Shown here in pieces: positions 19,693-27,639 of a DNA stretch of 35,362 bases. Made by a program: the position numbers and the translations under genes. The stretch comes from Chara braunii. Taxonomy: Eukaryota > Streptophyta > Charophyceae > Charales > Characeae. How positions within the stretch are numbered: position 1 is the first letter of the stretch; each line of letters begins with the position of its first letter. The stretch covers positions 1,205,824 through 1,241,185 of the forward strand of contig BFEA01000299.1 of assembly GCA_003427395.1 (NCBI GenBank). The letters are read 5' to 3'. Below the pieces are notes generated by a model. That model was not told where the DNA came from and searched no databases. It saw nothing but the letters and a program-made list of their open reading frames with translations.

Positions 19693-19700
19693 TTTTTGGT

Positions 19701-19787
19701 GGTACGAGAATTTTAGGTTGTGTGACACATGAACTACGAAAAAAACGCTATTTGAAAATAGTCTCAATGGCACCTTATGTAATTTAA
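19701..19787 (+). pseudogene. rpl14: rpl14 3' end (mitochondrial ribosomal protein L14)
   Basis: 28 codons ending in TAA: GTRILGCVTHELRKK, then RYLKIVSMAPYVI. This is the conserved C-terminus of uL14 (G-T-R-I/V-L/F-G-x-V-x-x-E-L-R). It is followed 28 bases later by the rpl5 start, the ancestral bacterial-type order. To my knowledge rpl14 is kept in mitochondria of charophytes such as Chara but not land plants, which is the main clue to the organism. Confidence 0.82.
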
Positions 19788-19815
19788 ATTAAATAAAAAA
19801 GGCAGATTTTCAAAC

Positions 19816-20079
19816 ATGCAAAATAGACTCCGTTTTCATTATGAAAATGTGTTANGTCAAGATTTGTTATTAAAACTTCATTATACAACAGCCTGGCGGC
19901 TGCCTCGATTATGTAAAATCATAGTAGTTCCTTTCGGTTTCGGAAAAAATGGAATGGTAGCGGCTTCGCTCCTTTGTGGTCAAAAATCTCTAAACACACG
20001 CAGCCAGGCACGATTTCAAAGGCGCGAAGCACTGCAAAAAGGTCAAAGCACCCTACGAGGACGTAGCATGTACGCGTAG
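19816..20079 (+). pseudogene. rpl5: rpl5 5' part (mitochondrial ribosomal protein L5)
   Basis: Begins at ATG with MQNRLRFHYENVL, an ambiguous codon, QDLLLKLHY, then PRLCKIIVVP, matching the N-terminus of mitochondrial uL5. It continues ASLLCGQKSLNTRSQARFQR, then STLRGRSMY and a stop. Two short GC-rich stretches (CTGGCGGCTGCC at about 19891 and one around 19955) replace expected residues and look like small insertions. The N at 19855 falls in the codon NGT; CGT (Arg) is expected. Roughly half the protein is missing after L-R-G-x-x-M-Y. Confidence 0.85.
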
Positions 20080-20117
20080 TATTAGTATGGCTCTTCTTTG
20101 CACAAGAAATTGATAGG

Positions 20118-20231
20118 TCCGGGCTTGAACCATGTCTCCCAAAATAAATCAGTACATATGGCGTAAGACGATTTCACGGATCGAGGTCGGAATGGGATCG
20201 GGTGTTTTCACGTCCTACAATAGTACCCGGA
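20118..20231 (-). rRNA. rrn5: rrn5, mitochondrial 5S rRNA
   Basis: Minus strand, about 114 nt. It starts CCGGGTACTA, contains GACGTGAAAACACCCGATCC then CATTCCGACCTCGA, and continues CGTCTTACGCCATATGTACTG, ending GGAGACATGGTTCAAGCCCGG. The ends pair (CCGGG with CCCGG). This matches plant mitochondrial 5S rRNA and seems complete. It lies about 80 bases downstream of the rrn18 3' end on the same strand, the normal plant mitochondrial rrn18-rrn5 order. Confidence 0.9.
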
Positions 20232-20312
20232 TACTCGGAATTGTGCTTCGCGCCTTTGGTAACTAGTCTGATTAGATCGACATTAAATCAAATCTGGGTA
20301 TGTATATTGGAA

Positions 20313-20320
20313 AGGAGTCA

Positions 20321-20363
<43 letters not shown>

Positions 20364-20540
20364 CCTCAGTCACTGATTCTACCGAAGCACGCGAATGCAC
20401 GCTGGCCTTCGGCCCTCTGCCTGCTGTTGGTCAAAACCAGCAAGGCCTTAGTCGGAGTGGTGAAATACTACATGGGGGCAGATCACCTATCGTATTGGGG
20501 ACAGACGACTAAACGACATCTCGAAGCGCTACAATGCCAA
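20313..20540 (-). rRNA. rrn18: rrn18 3' end (mitochondrial SSU rRNA)
   Basis: Minus strand: GGTGAAGTCGTAACAAGGTA then GCCGTAGGGGAACCTGCGGC and TGGATTGACTCC, the universal 3' terminus including the anti-Shine-Dalgarno-like CTCC. Sequence upstream (in RNA sense) to about 20540 resembles the variable region before the terminal helix, but its boundary is uncertain. Confidence 0.88.
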
Positions 20541-20603
20541 ATAGAACGAATTCACGCATTCTGATTTTTCTTTCTTCTTTGTCCAGACTCTAAAAGCCTG
20601 CGT

Positions 20604-20722
20604 TGCTCGCGTAACGACTGCCCCGCTGTCTCCAACATGGGCTCAGTGAAATTGAATTCTCCGTGAAGATGCGGAGTACCAGCGGCTAGACGGTAAGACC
20701 CCGTGCACCTTTACTATTCTCA
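20604..20722 (+). rRNA. rrn26: rrn26 fragment (mitochondrial LSU rRNA)
   Basis: Contains GCGTAACGACTGCCCCGCTG, GCTCAGTGAAATTGAATTCT, CCGTGAAGATGCGGAGTACC, CTAGACGGTAAGACCCCGTG and CACCTTTACTAT, the domain IV/V boundary of large-subunit rRNA. It is on the opposite strand to rrn18/rrn5 here and truncated at both ends. Confidence 0.92.
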
Positions 20723-21238
20723 AAGGCTCAGGAAGGAGTCCACTATAATATAATGCCAGAAATCTAAGATCAATTTCTGACAAGTTGCTTATAGAGTTTA
20801 GATGGTTGCACTTCGTGCCTAAAGAGAACCCAAAGGCAAACATGAAAAGAACTGCGGGAAAATCAATCTTCGCTTCGGGATTGGTTTCGGAGCTCCCATA
20901 GTAGTCTCCTGTGGACCCTCGGTCAACCACAATGTGACAAGGCCGAAGGGCTGCAGGGTATGCTTCCCCGAAAACGACCGCTCTTCGAGCCGCCTCATCT
21001 CGTATAAGCGCCAGGGGGCTTGCATCACAGCTCCAGGCACGAAGTGCCCTATGAATGTGCTTTTATGGCATGCTTTGTTTCCTCTACTGTTGCCAGTTGA
21101 AGGTAAGCCATATGCCCTATTCTTCAAGTTTTCGGAATGCTCTGCAATCTTTCACCGTATGGATTTCCGGATATTTCAACAACTTCGTGCATGGGTCTTT
21201 CGTAGACACCCTACCTGGGGTCACTTTACTTTCTCGTT
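20723..21238. other. Unassigned mitochondrial-like stretch
   Basis: No confident gene. It carries several GC-rich CTTCG/CGAAG foldbacks (for example around 20865-20890, 20939-20990 and 21030-21050), similar to those inside the intron RT and rpl5. A short frame (MNVLLWHALFPLLLPVEGKP and onward) is hydrophobic but unidentified. Possibly more rrn26 variable region or intergenic mitochondrial DNA. Confidence 0.4.
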
Positions 21239-21241
21239 TTA

Positions 21242-21603
21242 ACCATCTGTTTTTTTAGCTTTTTGTTTTATTATGTTTCTTCTGATTTCTCTATTTATAG
21301 CGTTTTTACAAATTCAAATAATCAATTACCATTGTTTTATAAAGTTTCTGGAACTTGGTCAAATCATGAAGGTAGTCTCTTATTATGGTGTTGGATCCTG
21401 AGTCTTTATGGTTTTGTCTTTTGTTTTCGAACTCGCAACGAAGTTGCCTTGACTGGTGCCCCTCTTATGATTCACAAATGGATTGCTTTATTTTTCTCTG
21501 TTTTTTTATGTTTAACCTCCAATCCTTTTCTTCGAATTTCCTTTTTAAGCACTGATTCGGGAAAAGAATTCAACCCTGTACTACAAGACCCCGTATTGGC
21601 TAC
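21242..21603 (+). pseudogene. ccmFN: ccmFN fragment, fused in frame to RNase H
   Basis: Reads [67 protein letters not shown] is the haem-handling motif of CcmF-type cytochrome c maturation proteins. After [20 protein letters not shown] and a hydrophobic segment it reaches [12 protein letters not shown], another conserved CcmFN motif, and stops being mitochondrial there. The next codons, A-T-L-K-D, are retroelement. Neither the N-terminus nor the C-terminal half is present. The in-frame join to RNase H is accidental in origin as far as can be seen. Confidence 0.9.
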
Positions 21604-22417
21604 TCTCAAAGATATCTTGTCTTCCGATCAAGTTACCTTGGCAGCACCTTGCTTCAATGGCGAAGTAGGACGACCCGTTATCTTGGAAATAGACGGAGGA
21701 CCTTTGGCAGTAGGTGGAGTCCTGATACAAAGGAGCGAGGAAGGTAAGGAGAGGCCTATCAAATTTGAGAGCAAGACCTTGAATTCGGCAGAGCGGCGGT
21801 ACTCACAGTTCAAGAAAAATGTCTTAGCCATCCTACATCGCCTTAAGACCTTTCAGGCATACCTATTCGGGAGACGGTTTATCTTAAGAATCGATCCGAC
21901 CAATGTCGCTGGGGCATTAAAGAACTACAAGCCTATAGACCCGACCGTTGGAAGATGGATAGGCTTCATATGGCAATTCGACTACAAGGTCGAGCGAATT
22001 GCGGGGCTCCGAAATAGGGTGGACGGGCTAAGTCGGGTTTGCATTACGCTGGAGGGAGTAGAGGATGCGGAACCAATCGACGTCTTCCTAGAATACGAAG
22101 GGGAGACCCTTGTCGTAGATAACGAGATGGCAGGCACCGCTCCTACAATGGATCAACTGCTGATTCAGACCCTGGAAAAGGGCGCGCCCGCGGTAGTTGC
22201 GAAACTTAGGGAAGGACCAGTCACCACGATTAGACGCAAGGATGAGAAGGATTCGTGGGGAGCAACGATGGGGCCAAAGGAAGAGCTGATGGCAATGGCC
22301 GTCGAAGGGGGTCGGGATGCTGTGATGAATCTAGTAGAAACTTGGACGCGAAAAAAGCGGCAGTATCTAGTGAATCAGGCCCAGGAGGGGCAAGAAACCG
22401 ATCAGAAGGGACGATAA
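21604..22417 (+). pseudogene. pol: Ty3/gypsy RNase H and connector to integrase
   Basis: Resumes pol: [20 protein letters not shown], then [17 protein letters not shown] (first catalytic Asp), [19 protein letters not shown] (catalytic Glu), [20 protein letters not shown] and [20 protein letters not shown], the standard gypsy RNase H blocks. A long acidic linker follows ([20 protein letters not shown] and onward) to TAA at 22415. The next in-frame codons continue as FFLIQMYDGVF, so that TAA likely replaced CAA. It would have degraded RNA in RNA-DNA hybrids during reverse transcription. Confidence 0.88.
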
Positions 22418-22999
22418 TTCTTCCTTATACAGATGTATGATGGCGTTTTTAGAGAAATCGGTCTGCTGCTTATAGGAAACAAGCAGCCTATGGAAGTCGG
22501 CCCCAAGGCAAGGGAGGAAGCCGATAAGTATGTTTTGAGGCACGATCACCTGTTCAAGAAAGAAAAAGGAATGATGCCTAGGCGTGTCGTATGCGGAAGG
22601 TCTAGGCAGTTGGACATAATCCAGGCAATGCATGATGGGCTAGCCGGAGGGCACCGGTCGTTCAAAGGGACTCTGGCAAAAATCGCGCCACTTTACTTCT
22701 GGCAAGGTATGGCAGGCATGGTGGCGACGTACTGCCAAATGTGTCTGATATGCCAGGAAAGGAGTTCCGCACGTGTCTTCGAGCCCCTTAGACCTACACA
22801 GGTACTGGGGCCGGGGCACCTGGTCCACCTTGACCTCGCGGTTATGCCTATATCAATGGATGGATACAGGTATATCTTGGATGCAAGGGACAATCTCAGT
22901 GGTTACGTGGAGGCAGTAGCTCTTAAGAAAAAGACGGGGAAGGGAGTGGCCGATTGGATAGAGGACTTCTACCTAAGGCACCCATTTACAGGTTCATAG
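22418..22999 (+). pseudogene. pol: Integrase: zinc-binding domain and first part of core
   Basis: Same frame as RNase H after its TAA. LRHDHLFKKEKGMMPRRVV leads to the H-H-C-C zinc module: MHDGLAGGHRSFKGTLAKI, then YFWQGMAGMVATYCQMCLIC with paired cysteines. The catalytic core begins GPGHLVHLDLAVMPISMDGY (first Asp), continues YILDARDNLSGYVEAVALKK and GKGVADWIEDFYLRHPF, then loses frame near 22990. The family sequence continues one frame over at once. Confidence 0.88.
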
Positions 23000-23367
23000 C
23001 GGATAATGGGACAGAATTTGTAAATCACGAAGTGCTAAGCAGGCTCAAGATGTTGTGCGTACCTATCAAGATCATTGAACCATACCACCCTGAGGCCAAT
23101 GCACCAGTAGAAAGGGGGCACCGGGCCTTGAAAAACACAATCGCTAAGTTGGCGAGGGATGACCTGGGGATTTGGCCTCGATACCTTAAGCAGGTGGTCT
23201 TCTCTGAGAACATGACGCCGAAAAGGACGACGTGATGCATTCCGGCAGAACTCTGGTATGGGAAGGAAATCGATTTTCCGGTGGAAGCCCTGGTTCCTAC
23301 CTGGAACAGGCTAGATGACAATCCGCACATGTCTACGGAAGAACTAATTGTCGCACGTCGCCAATAG
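22985..23367 (+). pseudogene. pol: Integrase core, second part
   Basis: Continues RFIADNGTEFVNHEVLSRLK (second catalytic Asp in D-N-G-T-E-F), IIEPYHPEANAPVERGHRAL with the catalytic Glu 35-type spacing, and KNTIAKLARDDLGIWPRYLK. TGA at 23233 interrupts T-P-K-R-T-T before CIPAELWYGKEIDFPVEALV, normally continuous in relatives. The frame then runs to TAG at 23365. D, D and E are all present, but the frame breaks abolish function. Confidence 0.88.
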
Positions 23368-23728
23368 GTCGTGAGAAGCCCTGGAGGATGTGGTCAGGCG
23401 GGTAATGGATAGTCGAATGAAGGACAAAGCAAGGTGGGATCAGGTAAAGAATATCCGGAAGGAGCCGCTCCAGGTTGGAGAGAAGGTACTAGTTAGGAAC
23501 TCGGCACTTGAAAGCACATGGTCTGGACAGCTTGGGAAAAGGTTCAAAGGCCCCTATAGGGTCGCAAAGCGGGTGGGTCTGAACACTTTTGAACTTGAAG
23601 ATCTTGATGGTACTGGGATAAAAGGACCATTTCCGGGTCAGAGGCTGGTCAGGTTTTTTAGCAGGGATCCGGTCGAACAATGGTTACAGGAGGCTCAAGA
23701 CAAGGAAACAGGGGAATTGACAACTTGA
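23368..23728 (+). pseudogene. pol: Integrase C-terminal domain
   Basis: After the TAG and a shift: EALEDVVRRVMDSRMKDKAR, then KEPLQVGEKVLVRNSALEST, GQLGKRFKGPYRVAKRVGLN and TFELEDLDGTGIKGPFPGQR, ending at TGA 23726. G-P-Y-R-V is the GPY/F motif of Ty3/gypsy integrases, followed by an SH3-like fold that binds DNA. I see no chromodomain after it. Confidence 0.82.
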
Positions 23729-24124
23729 AAGACAGGCAGCTGGCTATGATTCTATACCGCCTCCCTGCGGAAGTGATCATGATTGCAGGGAATTGCTCGT
23801 TTTTGTGTCTTCTTTCCCTTGGGGCATGGGATGACTGCCTGGGCTGGAAATAAATGAGGATGGGAGCATGGGACAATGTACCATAGTTTTTGTGGGGCAA
23901 TTCTGGGGACTGTCTACATGGGGTACCTACGTGCCGGGACGATGTCCCAAGGGTTCTGAGGGATAATAGGACTACCAATTATATGGCGGCAAGCAAGGGT
24001 TCTGGGGAAGCCTGCAATTATGCAAAAGGGAGTGGAGGGGAGTATGTGTGCATATGAGGGGATGTCGTGACTGTTATGTGTGGACAGGACCAGGAAAGAA
24101 GAAAACAGCAAGAAAAGAATAAAG
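23729..24124. other. Spacer between pol and the 3' ORF
   Basis: No gene seen. The end (TGTGTGGACAGGACCAG near 24078-24093) offers acceptor-like AGs shortly before the next ATG, similar to the arrangement before copies B-D. Confidence 0.45.
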
Positions 24125-24736
24125 ATGGAGTTTGGGAATGAAAATGGCACCAACGCCATCAACAGGCCTACGGGGGAACAACCAACAAGACAGGCTGGAG
24201 AGTCAAGCTTCAGGAAAAGGAAGTTGTATGTGGGATTTGATCACAATTTGGTCGTGAACAGAGGGGGAAGAAAGCAAGGGACCAGGGGACCGTCGCCCTT
24301 GAGAGAGGGGGAGCCGATAGTTCTCCCATCTGACAGTGACACTAGTAGTGAGGAGGAGGGGAGCCTATGGAAAAGGCAGAGAATAGAAGAGGAAGAGCCC
24401 AACGAGGTCATAGACCTCAGTAGTGAGGAGGAAGAAGACGAAGTTACAACACCCACCAAAGAAGTACGGGCAAGGGATGAGGACCCGGGGGAGGAAAAGG
24501 ACAAGTGGACAAGGGAGTTTAGGACGTCCTTCAGCGACTGGTTCGATCAGTGGGCCAGTATTTTGCGGTAGGAGTGGGCGATGAAAGGGAAGGAGAAACT
24601 GAGCCGAGGAGAGGACATAACCCCAACAACATTCTTCACGGAGGAGGCACTCCTTGGTTTGCAAAGGACAAAGAGACAAATGCAACAAGAGATCGACGAT
24701 CGTGCAAGGGAGGGCAACTGGGCAGTAAAGGGGTAA
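24125..24736 (+). pseudogene. 3' ORF with two SUMO-interaction-like motifs, one nonsense
   Basis: ATG at 24125 opens 148 codons to TAG at 24569. The same frame continues EWAMKGKEKLSRGEDITPTT and FFTEEALLGLQRTKRQMQQE to TAA at 24734, so TAG (probably from CAG) splits one protein of about 203 aa. Features: basic FRKRKL; EPIVLPSDSDTSSEEEG; basic WKRQR; NEVIDLSSEEEEDE; an aromatic FRTSFSDWFDQWASIL segment; a C-terminal charged helix. IVLP and VIDL followed by Ser and acidic residues match the classic SUMO-interaction pattern. The basic patches suggest nuclear entry. It is same-strand and downstream of integrase, like accessory ORFs of some plant gypsy elements. No homologue recognised. Confidence 0.55.
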
Positions 24737-25686
24737 TAGACATAACAGGGAATAGCTAGAAATTGGGGAAGGCTGGCACCTGGACAGATAGAACTGCCAT
24801 TTTGAATTCTGCAAGTGAGCTTTCTGGGAATGGACCACAACGGGGCAACGCTCTATTTGGGATGGCCAAGTACTGGGCAGCTAGTACTACTTTGCACAAA
24901 TAGTTGCTTCTTCAGAAAGGGTACGAGGGTCATCGCGCTTAAGAGTAGAACTATGAAAGGCTGGGTTTGTTTAAGAAAAGCAAGGGAAAAACAGATGGGC
25001 CTAGAATGAGACAAGTCTGTAATGTTGTTTTTGCATTCGAAAATTGTCTCCCTTTTTTTTTAGAAGAACTGCGACATAACAACTCCTTGGACTGGGGAAG
25101 TTAGCAGGGGTTGGGTAGTCAGTGCTACTTTGTATAAGTACTCGCTCTTTTGGAAAATATGGGCATTTTTGGTAGTAAGAAGGGAACTGGGAATGATTGA
25201 ATCTGTTTTGGGAGACGGGCGAAGATATGTGAACTGTTGAAGAATGAAAAAAGTCGATGGCAAAGAGTTTCCTTTTGAGAATTGTGCATCCAGGGTTGAA
25301 TGAGTCATGGTATGAGTCTCTGTGAGAGGTTAGGGGACCTATGGGTAAAGAGGCATGAAGAATCCTCTTCCCTAGGAGCCTAATCCAACCTATCCCGGAC
25401 AAGTCCAGAGCAATGAAAGGGCATGAGAGGCCATAGAAAGGAAACATTGATTGAGCGAGCATTTTCCGAAATGGTTGAACGGTCAGGCGGGATAGTGCTG
25501 CTTGGGGTGATGAGCCTCAAATTGAGCACTAGACGCTAAATCGGGTGTATGTATGGACATGAGAATGATGATTGACACGAGACAAAAGGATGAGGGCATG
25601 CATAAAACCCAATCGATGGCCACCTTCTAACCTCCGAGACAGAGATAGGATCCGTGTCCTCGAGGCTCACCCCCTCGGGCGCTAAC
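24737..25686. other. No supported gene; weak two-copy repeat
   Basis: Two diverged copies of a segment of roughly 60-100 bases, anchored by CTACTTTG at 24888 and 25125 (237 bp apart), followed by CACAAATAGTTGCTTCTT and TATAAGTACTCGCTCTTT. No open frame with a domain and no LTR match to upstream sequence. Confidence 0.4.
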
Positions 25687-25850
25687 AATGGAATTGGATA
25701 AGGATGGCCCTAACCAGGCTGTCCGATGGAAATGGATAAGGATGACCCTAACCAAGCTGTCCGATTGAAATGGAAAAGAATGGCCCTAACCAGGCTGTTC
25801 GACTTGGAATTGGAAAGAACGACCCTAACCAGGTTGTTCGGAATGGCCCC
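25687..25850. repeat. About four copies of a 39-bp tandem repeat
   Basis: GGCCCTAACCAGGCTGT or close variants recur with the CCCTAAC core spaced 39, 38 and 39 bases (near 25703, 25742, 25780, 25819). The flank between copies is GGAAATGGATAAGGAT-like. Noncoding as far as can be seen. Confidence 0.85.
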
Positions 25851-25914
25851 TGACAAGGGTCATTCTTTGGAATTGGCACTGGGGTCCTCTTGCATGACTG
25901 CTTGAGATGACCAA

Positions 25915-26090
25915 GATTGAGAAGAGTTGAGCCTTGGAAAATACATTGGACCCAGCCTTGGAAAAGAGATTGGACTCAGCATTGAAAGAGATATTGGATT
26001 GAGCCTTAGAATTGGACTGAGCCTTGGAATGGGCTTGAGCATTGGACTTGGATTGAGCATTGGAATGAGCACTGGAAATTGCATTGCATA
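25915..26090. repeat. Short degenerate GAGCCTTGGAA/ATTGGACT repeats
   Basis: About eight copies of an 18-24-bp unit with GAGC(C/A)TTGGAA and ATTGGA(C/T)T alternating. On the minus strand this yields an Ala-Gln-Ser-Asn repeat peptide (KAQSNSKAQSN), a by-product of the repeat. Confidence 0.8.
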
Positions 26091-27020
26091 AACAGGGGAC
26101 CCTAGACAACTTGAAATGGACATGGAAATAACATTGAAATGGATTTCTCTTTCTTTCTAGTCCTTGGCCTCAGCAAGAGGGGGATACCGGTGTTTGCACC
26201 GGGACCCCAAGACCTCTATCCCTTAAAGGGAAAAGTCTCAGCGCGACTTGTTCCTCTTACAAGGGGATGAGGGTTAAAGGACCAAGGCACCTACCACTTG
26301 GATCGGTGCGGGATGTCCGGAACTGACCCCGACAATGAGCTCTAGTCGGGGAGTTCAAACTGCGTGTCCTGTTGAACGCCTAAACGTCAAAGGGTGAGAG
26401 AACCAAATGGGCGAGAGAGTCATTCTCATCTAGTCTATTTAGCTACTCTCCAACCACACGCCATGTCATTTGGGGTGTCATGGCCGTTTGGGTCAGACCT
26501 CGGCTGCCCGCGCTAAGTTGGGTGGCACTGTCCAAGGGGAGAGGCTGGCGTGGTACCGGGTGGAGGCCGCCACCACCACGGGGCATTGACACTACCCTGC
26601 CGGAACTTTACAACCGTTGCGGGACTAATTTGCGAGGTTTTCGTAATTGCACTCGCGGACTAATTGAGAGCCCCAACTCTCTTGAAAGGAAGAGGCCGGA
26701 TCCAAAAAACTACCACTCGGGAACGCTCGTACGGCTAGACGAGGCCCTGAAAGGCTTGGATTGGACCTGCCTGCCAGACGTGAGGAGGAACCTCAGTATT
26801 GGTGCTCGCCACTTAAGAGAAGAAAGGTCGGACCGTGTAGGAGGATGAGGCGTCGTTCGCTGGGGAGGAACTGATCACTCTTCCTTTTGTGAAGCGGACG
26901 GGCTTGTGTCCTTGACTGCGGTTGGTGGGCCAAAGGTCTGCGTACCTCCGAGTGAGAACCAGTCGCGTGATGGGGACATCGCGTTTTGAGTTGGGGGAAG
27001 GTGTGTCATCTACCAGTGAA
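26091..27020. other. No supported gene
   Basis: No domain on either strand; the 122-codon plus frame at 26480 has no recognisable feature. A 6-bp hairpin CCGGTG/CACCGG lies at 26187-26202. Confidence 0.5.
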
Positions 27021-27023
27021 AAT

Positions 27024-27430
27024 GTATGCAAAAGACTTGTGTCATTGGTTTTGCGTGGGCCTGAGAAAAGGGGGCATAGCAAGATGCCCAGAACAGAAAA
27101 GACTTGTGTAATTGGCTTTGCATGGGCCTGAGAAAAGAGGGCCTAGCAAGATGCCCAAGATAGAACAAACTTATCTAATTGGCTTTGCGATGGCCTGAGA
27201 AAAGGGGGTCTGGCAAATGCCTAGAAGAGAAAAAGACTTGTGGGATTGATTTGACATGAGCTTGAAAATGGGTCGGGCAAGACGTCCGGAAAAGAAAAGA
27301 CTCGTATGATGGACTTTGTATGGATCTGATAAAAAGACTGGCAGGCTGGGAAACGGATGAGTAATTGGTTTGAATGAGCTTGAGAAGAAGGTCTGACAAG
27401 GTGCCTAAGAAAAGAAGTGCATAAAGGACG
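27024..27430. repeat. About six copies of a 67-bp tandem repeat
   Basis: Units contain AAAAGACTTGTGTAATTGG, GGGCCTGAGAAAAGGGGG and GCAAGATGCCCA. GACTTGT or its variants occur at 27034, 27101, about 27168 and 27235; later units decay. Noncoding. It directly precedes the methyltransferase remnant. Confidence 0.85.
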
Positions 27431-27630
27431 ACTTGAGTACCGCACATGGAAAGATAAGCAAAAAGCAAGGAAGGACAAAAAAGTGATATGCATGCGGAAT
27501 TGGTAGGACCTGAGAAAGGCCGGGTCAAATGACCCGGGGGAAATGTATGTAGATTTGGCAAAGCCTGAGCTCCGGGGAAGGGTGACGGGAAAGCATGGAT
27601 TGCACGGGCCAAAAGACCCGAAGGAAAGAA
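27431..27630. other. Repeat-derived spacer
   Basis: Further degenerate CCTGAGAAAGGCCGGG-like echoes of the 67-bp repeat; no gene. Confidence 0.5.
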
Positions 27631-27639
27631 ACATTGAAA

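Larger units (their letters stand above)
17159..21603. other. Mosaic mitochondrial DNA insertion (NUMT-like) in pol
   Basis: 4445 bp of plant-type mitochondrial sequence: pieces of nad9, trnC, a group II intron RT, nad5, nad4, tatC, trnS, rrn18 (two separate parts), rpl14, rpl5, rrn5, rrn26 and ccmFN, in mixed orientations and mostly truncated. The host sequence reads GTCCAGAC on the left and TCTCAAAG on the right; removing the insert rejoins V-Q-T-L-K-D with no missing base. The only junction feature is a 2-bp AC at both ends, either microhomology or a tiny duplication. Multi-fragment structure and blunt entry fit end-joining repair of a break with mitochondrial pieces. A chimeric assembly is the main alternative. 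Confidence 0.85.

Noticed and set aside
17159-21603. Window being a true mitochondrial contig
   Set aside because: Nearly all genes in the block are truncated and scrambled, and it is flanked by halves of one retroelement pol gene and by nuclear satellites and microsatellites.
25703-25830. Telomeric repeat
   Set aside because: CCCTAAC occurs once per 39-bp unit rather than in head-to-tail heptamers.
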